A stretch of 56,375 bases of DNA from an uncultured Eubacterium sp. Its GTDB lineage: Bacteria > Bacillota > Clostridia > Lachnospirales > Lachnospiraceae. Below are positions 51,415 to 56,375 of this stretch, in pieces (within the stretch, counting starts at the first letter, position 1; the number at the start of each line of letters is the position of its first letter). Under the pieces are notes generated by a model. The model made no database searches and was not told the DNA's origin. It saw nothing but the letters and a program-made list of their open reading frames with translations. The stretch is from NCBI RefSeq assembly GCF_934295145.1, contig NZ_CAKRAS010000014.1, positions 1 to 56,375 of the forward strand, given 5' to 3'. Made by a program: the position numbers and the translations under genes.

Positions 51415-52170
51415 ATGAAAGAAAATGAAGAATTAAAGCGGCGGGTGCTGGATCTGGCAAACCGCTGTTATCAGCAAAATATTTATACGTTTTCCGGGTT
51501 TTTAAATGCAGCGGAGGTATCGGATGTATATGCCATGGAACGGGAACTTGATTTTGTACCATGGAAACTGTTTGGCGGCACGGAAGGCTGCGAGCGGCAG
51601 ATACTGCGGTTCGGGTCAGAGGAAACTTTAGGGTATGAGGAGGAGTTTCCCATCAGCTGCGTGATGATCCGCCCTTTGGCGCCGAAATTCGCGGAGGAGT
51701 TAAGTCACCGTGATTTTTTAGGTGCATTGATGAATCTCGGAATAGAGCGGGATGTTCTTGGTGATATTATTGTCAGAGAGGCCACAGGTTATGTATTCTG
51801 TGAGGATGCAATGGCGGTCTATCTGGCGGAGCATATCAGTCAGGTGCGCCACACATCCATGATCACGGAGATCACAAAGGAATGCCCAAAGCAGGCGGAA
51901 CCGCAGTTTGCGGAAGAAGAATTCGTGGTCAGTTCAAATCGTTGTGACGCAGTGGTGGCAAAGGCGTACAAACTGTCCCGCACCCAGAGTACGGACCTTT
52001 TCCGGGCAGGAAAAATATTTGTAAATGGCAGACAATACGACCGGAATAGTGGTATACTGAAAAGCGGAGATATTGTATCCGTGCGCGGATTCGGAAAATT
52101 TGTGTTCCGGGGCTTTTTGCAGGAGACCAAAAAAGGAAGGATCCGTGTGGGTATTGCCCGATATGTGTAA
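51415..52170 (+). CDS. ylmH: S4-domain RNA-binding protein YlmH
   Basis: A 251-residue protein. The N-terminal part (about 1-170) matches the YlmH fold, opening with KRRVLDLANRCYQQNIYTFSGFLN; the S4 RNA-binding domain lies at about 175-245 (SSNRCDAVVAKAYKLSRTQS, FVNGRQYDRNSGILKSGD). YlmH binds stalled large ribosomal subunits in ribosome quality control. The start matches the family N-terminus but has no Shine-Dalgarno. Confidence 0.92.
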   Translation: MKENEELKRRVLDLANRCYQQNIYTFSGFLNAAEVSDVYAMERELDFVPWKLFGGTEGCERQILRFGSEETLGYEEEFPISCVMIRPLAPKFAEELSHRDFLGALMNLGIERDVLGDIIVREATGYVFCEDAMAVYLAEHISQVRHTSMITEITKECPKQAEPQFAEEEFVVSSNRCDAVVAKAYKLSRTQSTDLFRAGKIFVNGRQYDRNSGILKSGDIVSVRGFGKFVFRGFLQETKKGRIRVGIARYV

Positions 52171-52206
52171 GCGCGTAATAATAAAACAGGGATGTAATTA
52201 GAATCT

Positions 52207-53592
52207 ATGAGTAAAGAAGAAAAAAGACAGCTGAAAGCTGAGAAAAAACAGCAGAAAGCGCAGGAAAAGCAGGTGCGGAAAGAAGTCCGGTCTGCTTATA
52301 AGGAAACAAAGGGAGGCAAAGACCGTGAGATCAAGTGGGGAAAACTTGACAACACGGCGCATCTTTTTCCGGTTATTGCCGGGGAAGGCATGACAAATGT
52401 CTACCGTGTGGCGATCATTTTAAAAGAAGAGATACAGCAGGAACTGCTGCAGCAGGCCTTAGACATGGTACTGCCGAAATTTTCTGTATTTAACTGCAGA
52501 CTGCGCCAGGGTATGTTCTGGTACTATTTTGAAGAAAATGGAAAAAAATCGCCGACGGTGCATGAGGAGCATACGTATCCGTGCCGTTACATTGACGAAC
52601 ATCGCAACCGGAGCTATCAGTTCCGTGTGACTTATTACGGATGCCGTATTAATCTGGAAGTATTTCATTCCCTGACGGACGGCAATGGCGCCTTAAATTT
52701 CCTGAAGGAGCTGACGTATCAGTATTTGCGTCTGTCTCATCCGGAGCTTGGTGAGAAGTATGGAAATCGGCTGCACAAGGACACTTCACTGAATACCGAA
52801 GACAGCTTTTTGCAGAATTATAAAAAGAGCCGGTTTGAAAAATCCTACAAATCGGAGAAAGCCTATATTTTAAAAGGCAGCATGTTCCCGGAAGGAAAAA
52901 TGGGAATCATTCACGGACATATGCCGGTGGATGCGGTGAAACGTGCAGCGAAGAAATACGGTGCCACCATCAATGAATTTCTGGTATCGGTATTTATCTG
53001 GGCGATCTATCAGGAATATTTGAAAGGGATGCCGTCGAAGCGGCCGATCACCACAAGTATTCCGGTAAACCTGCGGCCGTATTTTAATTCCGTGACGACG
53101 AAAAACTTTTTCGTTATGGTTACGGCGACTTTTCATCCAAAGGCAGAAAACCAGTCATTTGAGGATGTCATCGGGGAAGTAAAAGAATCCCTGCGGGAGC
53201 AGATCACAAAAGAACATCTGGAGGATATTTTTTCCTATAATGTAACCGGAGAAAAAACCATGATCCTGCGGACCATCCCACTGGTATTTAAAAAAATCGG
53301 CATGAAATACATTTACAATATGGCGGCAAGTGCCAATACAGCTACCATCACAAACCTTGGAAATATTCAGGTGGCGCCGGAATACGAGGATTATGTGGAT
53401 CATTTCAGTGTTATCCTGTCACGTTCCAAAGGACAGAATCTGAAAATGTGTCTGTGTTCTTATAAGGGTACGCTAACATCTACGATCTCATCTGTGATGA
53501 AAGATACGAAACTGCAGAAAGCATTTTACCGTTATCTGGTGGCAAATGATATTCCGGTAACAATAGAAAGTAATGGTGTGTATTATGAATAA
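52207..53592 (+). CDS. Condensation-domain/alcohol acetyltransferase-like protein
   Basis: A 461-residue CoA-dependent acyltransferase-fold protein. The catalytic HxxxDG motif is HSLTDGNG, and a floor-loop region is seen near VNLRPYFNSVT. A highly basic, helical extension (residues 1-45, KRQLKAEKKQQKAQEKQ) precedes the domain. The next two genes, a DUF6320-like membrane protein and an esterase, follow tightly, suggesting a joint role in making or modifying an ester or lipid. Substrate unknown. Confidence 0.8.
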   Translation: MSKEEKRQLKAEKKQQKAQEKQVRKEVRSAYKETKGGKDREIKWGKLDNTAHLFPVIAGEGMTNVYRVAIILKEEIQQELLQQALDMVLPKFSVFNCRLRQGMFWYYFEENGKKSPTVHEEHTYPCRYIDEHRNRSYQFRVTYYGCRINLEVFHSLTDGNGALNFLKELTYQYLRLSHPELGEKYGNRLHKDTSLNTEDSFLQNYKKSRFEKSYKSEKAYILKGSMFPEGKMGIIHGHMPVDAVKRAAKKYGATINEFLVSVFIWAIYQEYLKGMPSKRPITTSIPVNLRPYFNSVTTKNFFVMVTATFHPKAENQSFEDVIGEVKESLREQITKEHLEDIFSYNVTGEKTMILRTIPLVFKKIGMKYIYNMAASANTATITNLGNIQVAPEYEDYVDHFSVILSRSKGQNLKMCLCSYKGTLTSTISSVMKDTKLQKAFYRYLVANDIPVTIESNGVYYE

Positions 53593-54262
53593 ATGTTGGA
53601 ACTGCGGAGTGGAATTTATCGATCCGACTAACGTATGTCCACTTTGCAAATGTATTACGGAGCGAGACGGAGATGAGGCACTGGAAATGAAACCGACCTA
53701 CCCGTTTCATCCGGACAAAGAGATAAAGAAAATTCAGATGGCACTGAGTATTTATACGTTAGCTGCCATCATTGCGGAGGCAATCCTGGTAATCGTTGAT
53801 TTTCATGTGGGAGACCGGATCGGGTGGTCCATCATGACCGGAGCATGCCTCGTATACGCGTATATTACATTGAAATTTTCGATTCAGAAGCACAATGGGT
53901 ATCAGTTTAAAATACTGTTGCAGACGCTACTTGGCGTGGCCGTCGTTACGCTGATCGATTTTTTGACAGGATTTTCCGGTTGGTCAGTAAACTATGTACT
54001 GCCGGCGGCCTTTATCCTGATCGATGTGACCATTATTGTACTGATGATCGTAAACAGCAGAAACTGGCAGAGTTATATTCCGATGCAGATGCTGATCATA
54101 GTACTGAGTGTTATACCATATATTTTACATCATTTTGGAATTTCCAGTGACAGTATCATGTGTCTGATCGCACTGTGCGTGGCCATTTTTGTGTTTATTG
54201 GCAGTGTGATCCTGGGAGGACGTCGGGCTGTAGATGAGTTGTATCGTCGTTTTCACGTATAG
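53585..54262 (+). CDS. Zinc-ribbon membrane protein (DUF6320-like)
   Basis: A 225-residue protein. An N-terminal zinc ribbon (CWNCGVEFIDPTNVCPLC, two CxxC pairs) precedes about six hydrophobic segments. I associate this layout with DUF6320, a family seen beside condensation-like and esterase genes; the name is from memory. Its ATG overlaps the upstream stop as ATGAATAA. An ATG four codons earlier (53573) is an alternative start. Confidence 0.78.
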   Translation: MNKCWNCGVEFIDPTNVCPLCKCITERDGDEALEMKPTYPFHPDKEIKKIQMALSIYTLAAIIAEAILVIVDFHVGDRIGWSIMTGACLVYAYITLKFSIQKHNGYQFKILLQTLLGVAVVTLIDFLTGFSGWSVNYVLPAAFILIDVTIIVLMIVNSRNWQSYIPMQMLIIVLSVIPYILHHFGISSDSIMCLIALCVAIFVFIGSVILGGRRAVDELYRRFHV

Positions 54263-54333
54263 TATTGCCGGCATCTGAAATGCATTTTATATTCAAAGAG
54301 CAAAAAATAGTATCAGTAATAGGAGAAAAGTGA

Positions 54334-55320
54334 ATGTTACAGACTGACAACAGTATTCGCGGAAAAGTAATGCGTGAATTGATCGCAAGAGTCGCATCCG
54401 ACAATCTGATTGGAAGAAAGTTAAAAAGCGGCGAACTGCGCAAAAAGATGACAGAACCCGAGTGGAAAGTGCCGGAATTTTATAATCTGCGCGTGATTGA
54501 AGAGAAAAATTGCCGTCTGGAATTATTGGAGTGTGATATCAAAAATGAGCGCCTGGTGCTGCTTCAGCTGCACGGAGGTGGATATATCGGGGGCATGCGC
54601 AATGCGTACCGCAGTTTTGCGGGACTTTACAGTGAACTGGGCCGGGGCATGAGCGTTCTGACGGTGGATTACCGTGTGGCACCGGAGCATCCGTATCCGG
54701 CGGCACTGGAGGATGCTATCACCGGTTATAACTGGTTACTTCAGCAGGGCTGGCAGGAGCATGAGATCGTAGTTGCCGGAGATTCCGCCGGTGGCGGACT
54801 GGCGCTGGCACTTTGCATGTACCTGAAAAATCAGAACCGGAAGCTTCCAGCGGGGCTTATCTGCATGTCGCCGTGGACGGATCTCACCCAGTCCGGTGAA
54901 TCTTACAATTTTAATTATGAAAGAGATCCGCTGTTTGGAAATACCAGAGACAGTCTGATCTACAGCAAAGACTATATTCAGGATGAAGATCCGACCAATC
55001 CGTATATTTCCCCACTTTATGGCAATTTCAGCGGCTTTCCGCCGATGCTGATCCAGGTGGGAAGTTACGAGATGCTGCTGAGTGATTCTGAGCTCGTGGC
55101 AGAAAAGGCAAAGCATGCCGGCTGTAAAGTACGGCTCAGTGTGTACGAGGGAATGTTTCATGTTTTCCAGATGGCGATGTTGATGATTCCAGAATCCAAG
55201 CATGCGTGGCAGGAGATTGGGCGTTTCTTAGAGATTATCGAGCATCATCTTCCGGCAGAGCATTTGGATGAGGAAGACAAGGAAATCGAGTCCAAATTTG
55301 GAGAAGTTGAATATGAATAA
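54334..55320 (+). CDS. Alpha/beta-hydrolase esterase (HSL/family IV)
   Basis: A 328-residue esterase. The oxyanion motif is HGGGYIGG, the nucleophile elbow GDSAGGG, the acid lies in the SYEMLLSDS region, and the late His is in FHVFQ. An N-terminal cap of about 70 residues is typical of hormone-sensitive-lipase-like enzymes. AGGAG precedes the ATG. It overlaps the next gene by 8 nt. Confidence 0.9.
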   Translation: MLQTDNSIRGKVMRELIARVASDNLIGRKLKSGELRKKMTEPEWKVPEFYNLRVIEEKNCRLELLECDIKNERLVLLQLHGGGYIGGMRNAYRSFAGLYSELGRGMSVLTVDYRVAPEHPYPAALEDAITGYNWLLQQGWQEHEIVVAGDSAGGGLALALCMYLKNQNRKLPAGLICMSPWTDLTQSGESYNFNYERDPLFGNTRDSLIYSKDYIQDEDPTNPYISPLYGNFSGFPPMLIQVGSYEMLLSDSELVAEKAKHAGCKVRLSVYEGMFHVFQMAMLMIPESKHAWQEIGRFLEIIEHHLPAEHLDEEDKEIESKFGEVEYE

Positions 55321-56281
55321 ATTTACTGATTGCTGTCTGTGTCCGAGAAACTGCCATGTGGACCGGACACAGGGAAAAACAGGTTACTGTGGACAGACCG
55401 ATCAGATACGTGCGGCACGGGCTGCATTGCATATGTGGGAGGAACCCTGCATATCCGGCGATGCGGGCTCCGGAGCCGTGTTTTTTTCGGGCTGTACCTT
55501 AGGCTGCGTGTTCTGCCAGAATCATTCCATTGCAGCAGGAAACGTGGGAAAAACAATTTCCACGGAGCGGCTGGCAGAGATATTTTTAGAACTTCAGGAC
55601 CAGAACGCATGGAATATCAATCTGGTGACGGCAGGGCATTTTGCACCGCAGGTAGTCCGGGCTTTGGAGATTGCCAAGTTGCAGGGACTGCAGCTTCCAA
55701 TTGTATACAATACATCCGGCTATGAAAAAGTCGAAACACTGCAGATGTTTGAAGGACTGGTGGATATTTATCTGCCGGATTTTAAATATCTGAGTGCAGA
55801 GATGGCCGCTACTTATTCTCATGCAGCGGATTATCCGCAGGTGGCGAAACTTGCGTTGCAGGAAATGGTGCAGCAGGTGGGAACTGCGCGGTTTGAGATG
55901 GTTTCTGGGAAAAACTCTGGGATAATCACAGATGAACTGTCTGTTGATGTGGATTACGGAGATAGCGATTTGGAACGAATGCTGTGCGGGGTAGTAGTTC
56001 GTCACTTAGTACTTCCGGGACATGTGGAAGAATCCAAGAAAGTGATCCACTATCTGTATGAGACATATGGAGACCGTATATATATCAGCATTATGAACCA
56101 GTATACGCCAATGCAGGGAATCGAGGTGCGTTATCCGGAACTTGGAAGAAAAATAACACCGCGGGAATATGATGAAGTCGTGGATTATGCGATTGAAATT
56201 GGGGTGGAAAATGGATTTATCCAGGATGGAGAGACGGCAGAGGAGAGTTTTATTCCGGAATTTGATATTTCCGGAATTTAA
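55313..56281 (+). CDS. PflA-like radical SAM protein
   Basis: A 322-residue radical SAM protein of the COG1313 (PflX/YgiQ-adjacent activase-like) group. An N-terminal cysteine motif, CCLCPRNC with GYCG, precedes the cluster motif CTLGCVFC. The start at 55313 follows GGAGAAG and overlaps the esterase stop as ATGAATAA. Proteins of this type often sit away from any glycyl radical enzyme and their role is uncertain. The stop codon is followed at once by the second copy of the palindromic repeat. Confidence 0.85.
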   Translation: MNKFTDCCLCPRNCHVDRTQGKTGYCGQTDQIRAARAALHMWEEPCISGDAGSGAVFFSGCTLGCVFCQNHSIAAGNVGKTISTERLAEIFLELQDQNAWNINLVTAGHFAPQVVRALEIAKLQGLQLPIVYNTSGYEKVETLQMFEGLVDIYLPDFKYLSAEMAATYSHAADYPQVAKLALQEMVQQVGTARFEMVSGKNSGIITDELSVDVDYGDSDLERMLCGVVVRHLVLPGHVEESKKVIHYLYETYGDRIYISIMNQYTPMQGIEVRYPELGRKITPREYDEVVDYAIEIGVENGFIQDGETAEESFIPEFDISGI

Positions 56282-56375
56282 AATTCTTGTTTAGGGTGAT
56301 TTGGAACAAGCAGAAACGAACTCCAACAAGAACCTGAAAAATTTTCTGTGACCACTGCGTCGCTTATTTCCGACC
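56282..56375 (+). repeat. Palindromic repeat, copy 2, cut by window end
   Basis: The reverse complement of 56302-56375 is identical by eye to 343-416, and the flank TTCTTGTTTAGGGT (56284-56297) matches that next to copy 1. Only one arm is inside the window. As in copy 1 the element begins right after a stop codon and in the sense of that gene. Confidence 0.85.

Noticed and set aside
1..56375. CRISPR array, prophage or transposon
   Set aside because: No regularly spaced repeats, integrase, transposase or phage structural genes were seen.

Overview
The window looks like a chromosomal segment of an anaerobic gut-type Firmicute, most likely Lachnospiraceae. That placement is inferred from moderate-to-low GC content, strong AGGAGG-type ribosome binding sites, the glycyl-radical-type, butyrate-kinase and phosphate-butyryltransferase genes, DUF6142- and DUF6320-like small membrane proteins, and a V/A-type ATPase operon of the E-DUF2764-A-B-D-I-K layout. 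No rRNA, tRNA, CRISPR array, transposase or phage gene was seen.

Layout. 1-437: non-coding sequence with a ~200-nt near-palindrome; a second, inverted copy begins at 56282 and runs off the window. 437-4710: asnA, an HD hydrolase, an amidohydrolase and L-lactate dehydrogenase. 4714-22300: the most interesting block, a sigma-54-controlled catabolic cluster. A leftward operon (BKACE beta-keto acid cleavage enzyme, a degenerate SDR, an SDR) diverges from a long rightward one (thiolase, SDR, butyrate kinase, phosphate butyryltransferase, an M24-fold protein, an MFS transporter, a glycyl-radical-enzyme homologue, its activase, a second MFS transporter, a PAS-containing sigma-54 activator, a metallo-beta-lactamase-fold protein, and a carnitine-dehydrogenase/lambda-crystallin-like dehydrogenase). 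Three -24/-12 promoters and two sets of an 18-bp motif (ATTATGYTGNNYGACATA) tie both arms to one activator. The genes suggest uptake of an organic acid, radical or lyase chemistry, oxidation to a beta-keto acid, cleavage with acetyl-CoA, and ATP formation from an acyl-phosphate. The central glycyl-radical homologue has threonine where the radical-bearing glycine should be, and lacks the usual Cys-x-Glu pair; the substrate is unknown.

22361-31360: housekeeping genes (Nudix hydrolase, pyrE, a VanZ-like protein, an M29 aminopeptidase, purE-purM-purN-purD, a HAD phosphatase). 31376-35714: a leftward YtrA-type GntR / ABC transporter / HD operon with a clear operator, then a small Cys-rich protein. 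35849-40090: a structured repeat, malQ, a DNA-deoxyinosine glycosylase-like gene, a 55-residue membrane protein, and an AAA ATPase flanked by direct repeats. 40180-43958: a TetR regulator divergent from two tandem paralogous radical SAM enzymes. 43974-51177: a leftward V/A-type ATPase operon, probably Na+-coupled. 51415-56281: ylmH (apparently leaderless), a condensation-domain-like acyltransferase, a DUF6320-like protein, an esterase and a PflA-like radical SAM protein in overlapping array.

All functional calls come from motifs read by eye; no database search was run.
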